Numbered from the stretch's first letter, positions 8,738 through 20,006 are shown. The stretch is DNA of 64,000 nt from JBAZWV01 sp964393325 (GCA_964393325.1 CAYMTE010000003.1:22575-86574); one strand, 5' to 3'. The notes: a model not told the origin generated them from the sequence alone. Numbers and translations: made by a program.

Positions 8738-9495
8738 ACGCGGTGTGCTTTAACGTATTTTAAATTCGCGATGAGAATGAAGCTAATGATGACAAGAAGG
8801 TACCACGACGTGATCTTATTCATCGAAACGATATTCCATGTCGTGAGCTGATGCGGATATTTCCATGCGCCGAGGTACGTGGAGATGTTTTCGGCAATCC
8901 AGATGAAAAACGCGATGAGGAGGAAGGCGATAGTCACGGGCATGCGTCGAATGCGCGTTGTGACCGTGAATTCCACCCACACGCCCCAAAAGACAAGGAA
9001 GACGAGTGGAATGAGGATCCATCGTACGTCAGGAAGATAGTGATTCGTGAAAAAATTGACGTAGATGACGATGGCGAGGGCTGCGGTGGCGGTGTAGCGA
9101 ACGGGGCCGGTAAGTCGAACCTTCATGATACGCCAGGCCTGGCTGATGTAGCTTCCCACGGCCGCATACATAAAGCCGCTGTACAGCGGAACGGTGGCGA
9201 TTTTAAGAACGCCTTCTTCCGGATATGACCAGGAACCGATATGTGGGTTTGTTTTGTAGAGCTCCAGGAGAAGACCGAGCAGGTGAAACAGCGCGATCGT
9301 CTTGATTTCGTCCTTAGTTTCAATTTTTGTTGCGTAGAGGATGATTTGGATCGCGATGGATGCTACGAAGAGGACGTCGTATCGATGGAACGGGCCAAGT
9401 GGGATGTGCTGGGTAAGAAAAAGTAACGAAAAAAACGATCCTGCGAAGATGCAGGAGCGTGCTTGTTTGATGCCGAAAAGGAGGAATTCGCGCAT
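8734..9495 (-). CDS. DUF817 membrane protein (YoaT-like)
   Basis: 253 aa, about eight membrane helices. Diagnostic DUF817 elements are the N-terminal REFLLFGIKQARSCIFAG, the loop PHIGSWSYPEEG and the later STYLGAWKYPHQ with W/Y-P repeats. Function unknown. The start at 9495 is preceded by GCGTACCAT with 8 nt to the ATG, so leaderless; the longer reading from 9609 would run into the divergent promoter. It is the first gene of a two-gene unit with the methyltransferase-FemAB fusion. Confidence 0.87.
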   Translation of the reverse strand: MREFLLFGIKQARSCIFAGSFFSLLFLTQHIPLGPFHRYDVLFVASIAIQIILYATKIETKDEIKTIALFHLLGLLLELYKTNPHIGSWSYPEEGVLKIATVPLYSGFMYAAVGSYISQAWRIMKVRLTGPVRYTATAALAIVIYVNFFTNHYLPDVRWILIPLVFLVFWGVWVEFTVTTRIRRMPVTIAFLLIAFFIWIAENISTYLGAWKYPHQLTTWNIVSMNKITSWYLLVIISFILIANLKYVKAHRV

Positions 9496-9535
9496 GACTA
9501 AAAATGGTACGCGGAACGTGGTATGCTGTCGAGGA

Positions 9536-10873
9536 ATGCCTGCAGTAGGAGGAACAAGGCTTTCATGTGTCGTGCGAAGTGCGTTATTTGTATCTGTCGT
9601 ATTCCTCACGTGTATAAAGCCGGCTGTTGCGGCGGAGTCATCATCTGCGCCAACGGTTTTGTTTTTCTCTCCTTCAACGCAACGCGTGTTGGAGGGGGCA
9701 GAATTTGAGGTGTCGCTCTATCTCAATACAAACGAGGGGAGCGTGAACACAATCGATCTAGGTATTAAATTTCCTGCGGATAAGCTCGCGATCGTGAAGC
9801 CATCAACGGGCTCGTCATTGGTGCGGTTATGGGTAGAGCCGCCATCGTATTCAAACAGCCAAGGGACGGCGAAATTCGTTGGGGTGATTCCGAATGGTGT
9901 AACAACGAAGAGCGGATTGCTAACCACGCTGACGTTCCGTGCGATCAGTACGGGGAATGCGGTAATCTCGGTGACGCCCGGCTCGCGGATTCTCGCGAAT
10001 GATGGTTTTGGGACAGAGGTTGGTCTTCAACGGGGTCAGTCTATCATCACGATAAGTCCAAAACCGCCCGAAGGCGTAAACGTCGTATCCGAATCGCATC
10101 CGTCACCGTGGCAGTGGAGTAATAATCGGAATGCGGTATTCGGGTGGGAGCCGGATACGGACGTGACGGATTTTAGTTACACCCTCGACGGTGCACCGTT
10201 TACCGTACCGGACGACATTTCCGAGGGCGCGTCGACGAGTATTGCGTATACCGATATCTCGGATGGATTGTGGTACTTCCATATCAAGGGTCGTCGAAAA
10301 AATGTCTGGGGCGCGACAACACATTATCTTGTGCGTATCGACGGGACGCCGCCGGCGACGTTTACTCCCACGGTTGATACGGTGAATCGCGCGAGTCCGT
10401 TTGATACGGGGCCGATGAAGGCGCTTATTTCCTTCTTCACGACGGACGAGTTTGCGGGTGTTGATCATTATGAGGTGGCTGTTCGCGATGCGAATGCGGA
10501 TCCCTCTGCCTCGCCGCTGTTCGTTCAGGCGGAATCCCCGTATGAGCTTCAGCTGCAAGATGGGCAGCATGTCCGTGTGATGGTTCGCGCATTCGACGCG
10601 GCAGGAAATGTCGTGAACACGTCTGTCGTGATAAACGTTGCGTCCTCATGGTGGCGAAACATCATCGAACGTCGATCAGAAGAGTTGTTGTGGGGCGCAT
10701 TGCTTGTTGCGCTGCTGGTTGGGTTCTACGAGCTGGTCGGGCGACGCGGATTATCCCGAGTTAGCCGTGTCTTGTGGCTCCTGCATGATCAAAAGGAGTT
10801 ACAAAAAGAAGAACGAATGATGCGTGCGTTCGAGCGCGAACATACCCATCGAGGCCGCAAACATGGTACATAG
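9536..10873 (+). CDS. Exported cohesin-domain protein with C-terminal membrane anchor
   Basis: 445 aa. The signal peptide (residues 1-33) ends at KPAVAA. A cohesin-type beta-sandwich follows (about 38-165): VLFFSPSTQRVLEGAEFEV, then IDLGIKFPADKLAIV and LTTLTFRA. Residues 185-390 form one or two Ig-like/fibronectin-like domains with DGTPPATF and FDAAGN. A single helix (ELLWGALLVALLVGFYELVG) precedes a highly charged cytoplasmic tail. Probably a cell-surface protein. TGGTATGCT ends 8 nt before the ATG (leaderless). The stop overlaps the possible GTG start of the next gene. Confidence 0.83.
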   Translation: MPAVGGTRLSCVVRSALFVSVVFLTCIKPAVAAESSSAPTVLFFSPSTQRVLEGAEFEVSLYLNTNEGSVNTIDLGIKFPADKLAIVKPSTGSSLVRLWVEPPSYSNSQGTAKFVGVIPNGVTTKSGLLTTLTFRAISTGNAVISVTPGSRILANDGFGTEVGLQRGQSIITISPKPPEGVNVVSESHPSPWQWSNNRNAVFGWEPDTDVTDFSYTLDGAPFTVPDDISEGASTSIAYTDISDGLWYFHIKGRRKNVWGATTHYLVRIDGTPPATFTPTVDTVNRASPFDTGPMKALISFFTTDEFAGVDHYEVAVRDANADPSASPLFVQAESPYELQLQDGQHVRVMVRAFDAAGNVVNTSVVINVASSWWRNIIERRSEELLWGALLVALLVGFYELVGRRGLSRVSRVLWLLHDQKELQKEERMMRAFEREHTHRGRKHGT

Positions 10874-10881
10874 TGGCTCGT

Positions 10882-12168
10882 ATGCGTCATCTCATCTCTC
10901 TTCGTTCGTCTGCGTCGTCGTCTCGGTTGCGCACGGATACGCTTGCGGTGCTTGAGGCGGGGCTTACGGCGATTCGAACGGAAGATGCCGTGCGGCGGCA
11001 GGTTGTTCGCCACGGAGAACGTCTGACGATCGGCTCTCGGTCGTGGGACCTCTCGTCGTTTCGACATATCTATGTTGTGGGAATCGGGAAAGCGGCGGGT
11101 GATGCGTGCGCGGCACTTGAGCGGATTCTTGGAGCGCGTATCACAGATGGTCTGGCGCTTGATGTGAAGAAACGTCCGCTAAAGCGTATTAAGAGCATTG
11201 CGGGATCTCATCCACTTCCGTCGCTCATCAATATGCGCGCGACGGGGGAGATTATCGGAATGCTGAAGCAGGTTGGCCCCTCTGACCTCGTCGTGACGGT
11301 GATTTCGGGCGGCGGATCCGCGTTGCTCTGTTGGCCGTATGAATTGAAATGTGACGCGCTTGCGATGATGACGGCTGCGCTCATGAAGCAGGGGGCGACA
11401 ATTCAGGAGTTGAATACAGTACGAAAGCATTTGTCGGAAATCCAGGGCGGACAATTTGCGCGCTTGGCGTTTCCTGCCGAGGTCATCGGGTTGATTTTTT
11501 CAGATGTTCCCGGTGACGATCTCTCCATGGTTGCGTCCGGTCCCACGATGCTTGATACAACCACGGTGAATGACGCGAAACGCATTTTGAAACGATACGA
11601 TGTTTTGCGTACCTGTCAGTTGCCAGACTGTGAGCTGCGAGAAACGCCAAAGGATGCACTCTTTTTTCAGCGCGTCACAAACCTGTTGATCGTTGGAAAT
11701 ACGAATGCGCTGAATGCGATGGAGCGCGAAGCTGCGCGCCGCGGATACGCGGTTCGTGTCTATTCAAAAGAGCTTGTCGGCGAAGCGCGGGAGATCGGTC
11801 GTTTTTTGGCGGGTCTTCCGCAACCCGGCGAGATGGTTCTTGCCGGAGGAGAGACGACCGTGACGGTTCGTGGAAAGGGAGTTGGCGGGCGCAATCAGGA
11901 GGTTGCGCTTGGCGCGCTGCCTGTCGTCGGAGCGGATGTTCTCGTCGCGTCATTCGCCTCGGATGGGGTGGATAATGGTCCTGTTGCCGGGGCGATTGCC
12001 GATGCGGGCATCGCTGACATCGCAAAGAAAAAACGACTCGATCCTCGCGCGGCGCTCGCGCAAAATGATGCGTTTACCTTTTTTAAGAAAACCGGAGGTC
12101 ACCTCGTTACGGGCGTTACGGGTGCGAACGTTTCCGATCTGTTTGTTGCCGTCCGCGCGCCGGCATAG
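10882..12168 (+). CDS. Glycerate 2-kinase / hydroxypyruvate reductase family (DUF4147-MOFRL)
   Basis: About 428 aa. Phosphorylates glycerate in characterised relatives. N-terminal DUF4147: VVGIGKAAG, AGSHPLPS, VISGGGSALL, LNTVRKHLSEIQGG and SDVPGDDLSMVASGP. C-terminal MOFRL: VLAGGETTVTVRGKGVGGRNQE, then the conserved SDGVDNGPVAGAIAD. All family blocks are present and the length is normal. The start is uncertain: GTG at 10873 overlaps the upstream stop (TAGTG), and ATG at 10882 lies three codons later. Co-transcription with the cohesin gene is likely. The 3' end overlaps the convergent transglutaminase-like gene by 53 bp. Confidence 0.88.
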   Translation: MRHLISLRSSASSSRLRTDTLAVLEAGLTAIRTEDAVRRQVVRHGERLTIGSRSWDLSSFRHIYVVGIGKAAGDACAALERILGARITDGLALDVKKRPLKRIKSIAGSHPLPSLINMRATGEIIGMLKQVGPSDLVVTVISGGGSALLCWPYELKCDALAMMTAALMKQGATIQELNTVRKHLSEIQGGQFARLAFPAEVIGLIFSDVPGDDLSMVASGPTMLDTTTVNDAKRILKRYDVLRTCQLPDCELRETPKDALFFQRVTNLLIVGNTNALNAMEREAARRGYAVRVYSKELVGEAREIGRFLAGLPQPGEMVLAGGETTVTVRGKGVGGRNQEVALGALPVVGADVLVASFASDGVDNGPVAGAIADAGIADIAKKKRLDPRAALAQNDAFTFFKKTGGHLVTGVTGANVSDLFVAVRAPA

Positions 12169-12781
12169 GTTTTTTCCATTGCACGATAGATCCTGCTTGA
12201 CGTTCCGTCTCGTCCTGAGGGCGAAGCGTGAGTTTGTGTGCGCGAGAGATAAGAATGGATGTATGCGGAACATCATCAAGCGCGTTGCAGATATCCCAGA
12301 GGTCTTGATCTGTCGTCATCCAGTGTAAGTGATCGAAACGTGCGAGATTCATCGGCCGCGAAAAAGAGCGCAGTGTTTTATTGCCCTCATCGTCCGTGTA
12401 TTCATGAAAGTAGGACATCGCGAGTTCGCGAATCGTGCGATAAACAGGATCGCGAAAACGAAGAACCGCATGGTTCGTCTTTGAGATTGCTCCCCAGTGT
12501 CCGTGACGTTTATAGAGTGCGATGACGTGATCGAAATCATGTGGCGCGGCGGTGAGATCAAGAAGGAGGGGTTGCTCTCCCTGAAGTCGCAGGGCGAGCG
12601 CGGCGAGCATCGCGCCTTCGATGCAGTGGGCGCGTCGGACGGTGAGGACGCCACGCGGCGAGCGACACGTATCTCCTTCGGGTTCAAAGTTGTAGGGAAG
12701 AGCATCCAAAAAATTTTGGATCTTGATCGGCGTCGAAAGGCGACGGAGTGTTTGCGATTCGCGTGAGGTTAATCCGAACAT
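12116..12781 (-). CDS. Transglutaminase-like conserved protein
   Basis: 221 aa. It contains a Cys-His-Asp style arrangement: RRAHCIEGAML (Cys near 54), PHDFDHVIALYK (His near 84) and LRFRDPVYRTIRELAMSYFHEY, as in a widespread bacterial protein of transglutaminase-like fold. No substrate is known. The start is set at ATG 12781, where AATACT lies 6 nt upstream; an ATG at 12805 would add eight residues. It is convergent with and overlaps the kinase gene. Confidence 0.68.
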   Translation of the reverse strand: MFGLTSRESQTLRRLSTPIKIQNFLDALPYNFEPEGDTCRSPRGVLTVRRAHCIEGAMLAALALRLQGEQPLLLDLTAAPHDFDHVIALYKRHGHWGAISKTNHAVLRFRDPVYRTIRELAMSYFHEYTDDEGNKTLRSFSRPMNLARFDHLHWMTTDQDLWDICNALDDVPHTSILISRAHKLTLRPQDETERQAGSIVQWKKPMPARGRQQTDRKRSHP

Positions 12782-12868
12782 GCGAACAGTATTGACGTGA
12801 GGCATGTTTTATGCAAGCATCGCGGTACGCCACAACGGTCGCGTTGAACGCGGCAGAAAGGTTGTTCC

Positions 12869-14020
12869 TTGGACAGAATAGAGGCACTAGAAAGAGTCGA
12901 TGAATTTGTGCGCGGGCTTCAGAAAGAGGAAATCCGCACGTATAAACGGTATAGGGAATGGATAGCGACGCGAACGGAGTGGATGGGGGAGCTATTCGCT
13001 CTTCCGAACGTGGATGGAATTGCGTCGATCACGACGTACGTATCGCCATCCTTCCATCCGCAGCTTCCTCTCGTGTTATTGAATTACACGAGCACGGCGC
13101 ATAACACGTTGCATACGTTTTCGGGCGGCTGGTCGCGGCCGATCATGCAGTGTCGGGGGATTGTCTACGATCTCGAGACGGCGACGCGCGTCGCGCTGCC
13201 GTTCGAGAAATTCTTCGGCAATGTGCATCATCCTGAGGCGGCCGAGCTCGCCGAACGAGAGTCTCACGTGATCCTCGCGAAGGAAGACGGCCATCTCGGT
13301 ATCATCTTTCCCTATCGTGATCAGATCATGCTGACGACGCGCGGCGTGTTCACGAGTCCCTCCGCAAAACTTGGTGCGAAGATGCTTGCGCCGTTTTTTC
13401 GACGCCGCGCATGGAAACCGGACCAGCTCGATGGATTGACGCTCATGGCGGAGATGATTCATCCAAAGATGCATGTGCTCGTTGACTACGGGCGATTGCG
13501 TCGGTTTGTGCTCATCGGAGCGACGGAAACCGAATCGACGCATGAGTACGACATGGAGGACCTTCGGAAGCTGTCGGAGCGTCTCGGGTGGGGATTGCCG
13601 AGCGTCTGGTCGGGAACCGTCCCTGAGCTCGAGCGACATATGCGCGATCGCTCGGTGCGGAATCAGGAGGGGTATGTTCTCTGGTTCCCTGAGCACGGTC
13701 TTCGTATCAAATATAAGTACGATGCGTATCTCGGTCGCATGTTCGCCGGCAAGTTGTCTTATGCGTATGTCATGCGATGCCTCATCGCGGGAACGTGGGA
13801 GGAAAAGTTCCACAAACTCGACGAGGATATCCAGCCGCGCGCACGACAACTGGCAGATATGGTCCGTCGGGTTGTGACGATTCCGCACGCCGAGGGCCGC
13901 GACGCGAACAAGGCGAAGCGCGCATACCTCCATCACCTCGTCTTCAAAGAGGAGCGCACCTCGTACTATAAAGACGTGTGTCGACGCTTTCTCCGATTCC
14001 TCGCATCCGCGTCAACATGA
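12869..14020 (+). CDS. T4 Rnl1-like RNA ligase
   Basis: 383 aa with nucleotidyltransferase ligase motifs in order: CRGIVYD near 95, motif I KEDG (138-141, Lys as AMP acceptor), motif IIIa LMAEMIHP near 193, motif IV EGYVLW (267) and motif V RIKYKYD (279-285, Lys 281 and 283). This is the pattern of the T4 Rnl1-type RNA ligase family, which seals 5'-phosphate and 3'-OH RNA ends. Residues 300-383 form a helical C-terminal part. The start is TTG at 12869 with AGAAAGG 7 nt upstream. It stands alone between its own leader and a terminator; no kinase/phosphatase partner is adjacent. Physiological substrate (tRNA repair or phage defence) is unknown. Confidence 0.82.
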   Translation: MDRIEALERVDEFVRGLQKEEIRTYKRYREWIATRTEWMGELFALPNVDGIASITTYVSPSFHPQLPLVLLNYTSTAHNTLHTFSGGWSRPIMQCRGIVYDLETATRVALPFEKFFGNVHHPEAAELAERESHVILAKEDGHLGIIFPYRDQIMLTTRGVFTSPSAKLGAKMLAPFFRRRAWKPDQLDGLTLMAEMIHPKMHVLVDYGRLRRFVLIGATETESTHEYDMEDLRKLSERLGWGLPSVWSGTVPELERHMRDRSVRNQEGYVLWFPEHGLRIKYKYDAYLGRMFAGKLSYAYVMRCLIAGTWEEKFHKLDEDIQPRARQLADMVRRVVTIPHAEGRDANKAKRAYLHHLVFKEERTSYYKDVCRRFLRFLASAST

Positions 14021-14030
14021 CGCGTTGCTC

Positions 14031-14053
14031 ACTCCGCCTCTGCGGAGTTTTTT
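14031..14053 (+). terminator. Intrinsic terminator after the RNA ligase gene
   Basis: ACTCCGC / GCGGAGT hairpin with a 4-nt loop and a T6 tract. Confidence 0.9.
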
Positions 14054-14145
14054 ATATCGAGTTATCGCGTCTCGACGCACACGGCATTCTCCTGTAGGCT
14101 GTGCTATACACCTACGCACCGCTCCGGCGGCGGCTTTCTATATCT

Positions 14146-16689
<2,544 letters not shown>

Positions 16690-16692
<3 letters not shown>

Positions 16693-16714
16693 AAACGCTC
16701 CGATGCTCGGAGCG
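16690..16714 (-). terminator. Intrinsic terminator for the minus-strand helical-repeat gene
   Basis: On the minus strand an 8-bp stem (CGCTCCGA / TCGGAGCG) is followed by TTTTTA. On the plus strand no T tract follows. Confidence 0.8.
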
Positions 16715-16732
16715 AGGGGTGTCGTTATCGGT

Positions 16733-17968
16733 TTAGAACCGACGGGCGACCGGTGGTTGTAGTTTGTTGAGTGCCTCGTGGAAGCCTTCGCGCGATAAGA
16801 GGAAGAGCGTGCGGAGGACGTTTGGCTTCGTGCGTGGAAGGCCGCGGTGGTCTATTTCGTTCACGCGATACCGAATTTCCTTCTCTTCCATGGTTTCCCA
16901 TGGATAGAGCAGGAGATCGGGTCGTTGCGTCAGCGGGTCGGGGGTATCTTCGGATGCGAGATACTTCCGAATCGCGTAGACGCGAACGCGGATGTCTTCC
17001 GGCGATCGACGGAGGATCTCGTGGAAGCGCGTGTTTTTGAACAGCGTTGCAAAAAACATAACCGACGCCGTTTGCTCGGAAGCGGCGAGAATGATTTTTG
17101 GCAAGCTGACCCAGATCGCGAGGTCATTCAGGATCGCGGGCGCTCGCGTGGAGCCGTTCCAGATCCAGGCAAGATGCGGTGGTGCGGTTGTCGGCGCGTT
17201 GGGATCGACCGCCTGAAGGATGGCGAGAATTTCTTTGCGCCAGTCTCGCGTGGACGTGTGCTTCTCGGTCTCTTCTGCGGTCAGGAGACGAAGAGGCTTG
17301 CTCGACATGATCTGTCGGGCGGATGAAGGGGGCGGCGGTGGTGCGCGCGACGCGTGCTCTCCCTCGCACGACGCGCCTGTACGGCGTGTGCGCGTGCTCA
17401 AGCGGGTGAGGGTGTAGAACGACTGCGTATGGATCGAAGATCCAGGTTTGCGATCCGAGATCCACGCGTGAATGTCCGACGGCGTCGCGAGGAATGCACG
17501 CGGATGACTGAATCCGGCTCGGTGAAGATCTTGGTCAGTCAGTCCCGCACGACGAAACGCCTGAATCGTTTCGCGGAGCGCCGGGAGCTTGAGATGCATC
17601 GCGACGGGATGCAGGATCACCATCCGCCTCGCGAGCTCGGCGGGAAATCCAGCAGCCTTGAGCGTCTCTTCCGCAACAAGGAGATCATCTGCGGAATGTT
17701 TCCACGCCTCGGGATTGCGCTTATGGTGCTCGACGAGTTCAACGAACGTCCAGCCGTTTGCATGGAGTTGCTGGATGGTGGAGAGCGCGTCATCGCCGCG
17801 CTGATTCCGAAGACGAATGGCGATCGCACGAGCGAGATGCTCGACGACGCCATACGCAAGAAGGGCGTCTTTGATCGGCAGGTGTACGTCTTGAAGTTGG
17901 CGAGCGAATCGCCGGCGCGTCGGTGGATTCACGGCGTCCTCATTGTGAAGGTTCTGGCAAAAGTTCAT
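16733..17968 (-). CDS. Unrecognised protein with helical-repeat N-terminal half
   Basis: 411 aa, soluble, no signal peptide. Residues 30-170 consist of short amphipathic helices with a recurring G-(F/L/W)-x3-L/E-h pattern, e.g. AAGFPAELARRMVILHP and RRAGLTDQDLHRAGFSHP, resembling mTERF-like or other RNA/DNA-binding helical repeats. A Pro/Arg-rich linker (about 205-220, PPPPP) separates it from a C-terminal helical region ending LSREGFHEALNKLQ. I do not recognise a family. The start is ATG 17968; GTG 17971 is possible. It is divergent from uvrC across an inverted repeat. Confidence 0.6.
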   Translation of the reverse strand: MNFCQNLHNEDAVNPPTRRRFARQLQDVHLPIKDALLAYGVVEHLARAIAIRLRNQRGDDALSTIQQLHANGWTFVELVEHHKRNPEAWKHSADDLLVAEETLKAAGFPAELARRMVILHPVAMHLKLPALRETIQAFRRAGLTDQDLHRAGFSHPRAFLATPSDIHAWISDRKPGSSIHTQSFYTLTRLSTRTRRTGASCEGEHASRAPPPPPSSARQIMSSKPLRLLTAEETEKHTSTRDWRKEILAILQAVDPNAPTTAPPHLAWIWNGSTRAPAILNDLAIWVSLPKIILAASEQTASVMFFATLFKNTRFHEILRRSPEDIRVRVYAIRKYLASEDTPDPLTQRPDLLLYPWETMEEKEIRYRVNEIDHRGLPRTKPNVLRTLFLLSREGFHEALNKLQPPVARRF

Positions 17969-17972
17969 CACA

Positions 17973-17991
17973 ATTGACCCTCGTGGTCAAT
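17973..17991. promoter_or_regulatory. Inverted repeat between uvrC and the divergent gene
   Basis: ATTGACC-N5-GGTCAAT, a perfect 7-bp dyad. Its left arm is also the -35 element of the uvrC promoter, so a bound regulator would block RNA polymerase. Operator function is inferred. Confidence 0.45.
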
Positions 17992-18002
17992 CGCTTTACG
18001 AT
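17974..18002 (+). promoter_or_regulatory. uvrC promoter
   Basis: TTGACC (17974-17979), 17-bp spacer, TACGAT (17997-18002), and the ATG 7 nt after the -10: a leaderless configuration. Confidence 0.7.
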
Positions 18003-18009
18003 GCATGCG

Positions 18010-19266
18010 ATGATCCCGTCTACCGTCCGCATCAAGAACGACGAATTGCCCGATACGCCCGGTGTGTACATCATGAAAAACCGGGCGGGGAAGGTGATCT
18101 ACGTCGGTAAAGCGACATCTTTGAAGCGGCGCGTCTCGTCGTATTTTCAGCGTCCGCAGGATACGCGGATTCAGCACATGGTCTCGGAAATACGAGAGAT
18201 CGACTACATCCAAAAATCTACGGCGATTGAAGCGTTGATTCTTGAGGCGAATCTCATCAAATATTATTTTCCGCCGTACAACATTCGCGAGAAGGATAAT
18301 AAGAGTTTTTTGTATCTCGTGATCACAAAGGAGGATTTTCCCAAACCGGTATTGGTTCGGGGAAAAGATATGCCCGAAGATGCGTCGAAGGTCTACAAGG
18401 CGGTGTTTGGCCCGTATACCTCGCCGCGCTCGCTTCGTGCGGCATTAGATCTTGTTCGCAAAGCCTTTCCATGGTCGACCTGTGAACCGGGGCAGTCGCG
18501 CGCGTGTTTTTATCATCACCTCAACCTCTGCCCAGGTGTGTGCATCGGCGCGATATCGAAACAATCGTACGCGAAGATCATTCGTGATTTGATTCGATTC
18601 TTTGACGGCAAGAAGGACGATATTCTCAAGGCGTATGCCAAAGAGATGAAGGTCGCATCAAAGGAGCAGCGATTCGAAGATGCGGCGGCGTTGCGGAATA
18701 AGATTTTCTTTCTAGAACACATCCAAGATGTCGCTGTATTGAAACGGGAAGATGAAGATGTTGATAAGATTCGCGAAGGGGAGGCACCGGTGAATGTGTT
18801 TGGTCGGATTGAGGGATATGACATCTCAAATATCTCTGGGACGTCGTCCGTTGCCTCAATGGTGGTGTTTGAAGACGGCGCGCCGGCAAAGACGGAATAT
18901 CGAAAATTTCGTATCAAGACGGTCAGCGGATCGAATGACGTCGCCTCGATGAAAGAAACGCTGGCGCGACGATTCCGAAACGATTGGCGTCATCCGGATC
19001 TCATCCTGATCGACGGTGGATGGCCGCAAGTGAATGCCGCGATTGAAGTGATTCATGAATTTGATCTAGGTATTCCCGTTGTGGGACTTGCAAAAGGGCC
19101 GGCACGCGACCGGAATGACTTGATTTGTGATCCAAATAATCTGGAGATCTGTGCCGTGTGCGAACGACACAAGAAGCTGTTGATCGCTGTGCGTGATGAG
19201 GCACATCGGTTTGCGATCACGTATCATCGAAAGGTACGGTCGAGAAAATTTTTTGGAGGGGGATAA
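18010..19266 (+). CDS. uvrC: Excinuclease ABC subunit C, short form
   Basis: 418 aa; most UvrC proteins are about 600. It makes the dual incisions in excision repair. GIY-YIG domain: GVYIMKN and VIYVGKATSLKRRV (residues 17-45). A four-Cys region (CEPGQSRACFYHHLNLCPGVC) could hold an iron-sulfur cluster. UVR motif (VASKEQRFEDAAALRNKI) for UvrB contact. RNase H-like endonuclease domain with EGYDISNISG and DLILIDGGWPQVN. The protein stops right after YHRKVRSRKFFGGG, so the C-terminal helix-hairpin-helix DNA-binding tail is missing. The start follows from the promoter; upstream in-frame ATG 18001 overlaps the -10. Confidence 0.93.
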   Translation: MIPSTVRIKNDELPDTPGVYIMKNRAGKVIYVGKATSLKRRVSSYFQRPQDTRIQHMVSEIREIDYIQKSTAIEALILEANLIKYYFPPYNIREKDNKSFLYLVITKEDFPKPVLVRGKDMPEDASKVYKAVFGPYTSPRSLRAALDLVRKAFPWSTCEPGQSRACFYHHLNLCPGVCIGAISKQSYAKIIRDLIRFFDGKKDDILKAYAKEMKVASKEQRFEDAAALRNKIFFLEHIQDVAVLKREDEDVDKIREGEAPVNVFGRIEGYDISNISGTSSVASMVVFEDGAPAKTEYRKFRIKTVSGSNDVASMKETLARRFRNDWRHPDLILIDGGWPQVNAAIEVIHEFDLGIPVVGLAKGPARDRNDLICDPNNLEICAVCERHKKLLIAVRDEAHRFAITYHRKVRSRKFFGGG

Positions 19267-19337
19267 CTTTATCCCCAGTGATTTTTTTTTGCTCAGAGTG
19301 TACACTTACGCAGCTAATTCATTTCCTATCATCAACT

Positions 19338-19898
19338 ATGAAATCACCAAAGATTGGTTTCGTCGGTGCAACATCTCTCGCCTTCTTCGCGCTTTCCGCG
19401 ACGGCGGTTCTCGCGGCGACGACAGCCTTCCTTTATCCAAACGCGGATGGCACGTATCAAGGTTGGACTTCCGGCGGGCTTTCTCACTACACGCGCGTGA
19501 ACGAAGCAAATTGTGATGGTTTGACCACACACGTGAGCTCCACGACCCCGGGTTCTGTGGATTCGTATAGCGTTGATCTTTCGTCTGTCCCATATGGATC
19601 AACCATTACGCGGGTCGAAATTGTTCCGTGTGCAAGCCGTTCTTCCGGATCCGGTAGCACAAAATCAACAATGGCAGTGTTTTATCGCTGGAATGGAACC
19701 GACAGCTCAAATGGTCCTACCTATACGTTTCTTAGCACGGGTTCTAATGTTCCCACATCCCTCACGACGACCTCTTTTACCGGTCTAAGTCTCTCTCGCA
19801 ACTCGGCAACGGATACGCTTGAGATTGGTGCGAATCACTTGGGCGGATCACTCGGCGTGAACTTGAGCAACATGAAGGTTCGTTTGACGTACAACTAG
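19338..19898 (+). CDS. Small exported beta-rich protein
   Basis: 186 aa. The signal peptide (MKSPKIGFVGATSLAFFALS...AVLA) is followed by Ser/Thr-rich beta-strand sequence with WTSGG, HYTRVNEANCDG, the conserved-looking pair S-Y-S-V-D-L and ITRVEIVPCASR, and a C-terminal LSNMKVRLTYN. This looks like a single copy of a beta module that is often repeated in large CPR surface proteins (recalled similarity, not searched). Two Cys may form a disulfide. Function unknown. Confidence 0.72.
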   Translation: MKSPKIGFVGATSLAFFALSATAVLAATTAFLYPNADGTYQGWTSGGLSHYTRVNEANCDGLTTHVSSTTPGSVDSYSVDLSSVPYGSTITRVEIVPCASRSSGSGSTKSTMAVFYRWNGTDSSNGPTYTFLSTGSNVPTSLTTTSFTGLSLSRNSATDTLEIGANHLGGSLGVNLSNMKVRLTYN

Positions 19899-19915
19899 TA
19901 GACGCGGTTCGCTTT

Positions 19916-19945
19916 AAAAAGCTGCGGTAACACGCAGCTTTTTTG
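19916..19945 (+). terminator. Terminator of the exported protein gene
   Basis: GCTGCG / CGCAGC stem (19921-19938) extended by A/T pairs, followed by T6. Confidence 0.9.
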
Positions 19946-19982
19946 TTAAAAAACAACGGCTCAACCAGGATGGTTGAGCCGT
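19946..19982 (-). terminator. Terminator of the 20007 minus-strand gene
   Basis: 11-bp perfect stem ACGGCTCAACC / GGTTGAGCCGT; on the minus strand it is followed by TTGTTTTTT. Confidence 0.88.
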
Positions 19983-20006
19983 GAGAGGCGACGCCGAGTG
20001 GTGGTG

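Noticed and set aside
13076..13936. 286-codon minus-strand frame
   Set aside because: Antisense to the RNA ligase, whose motifs are unambiguous.
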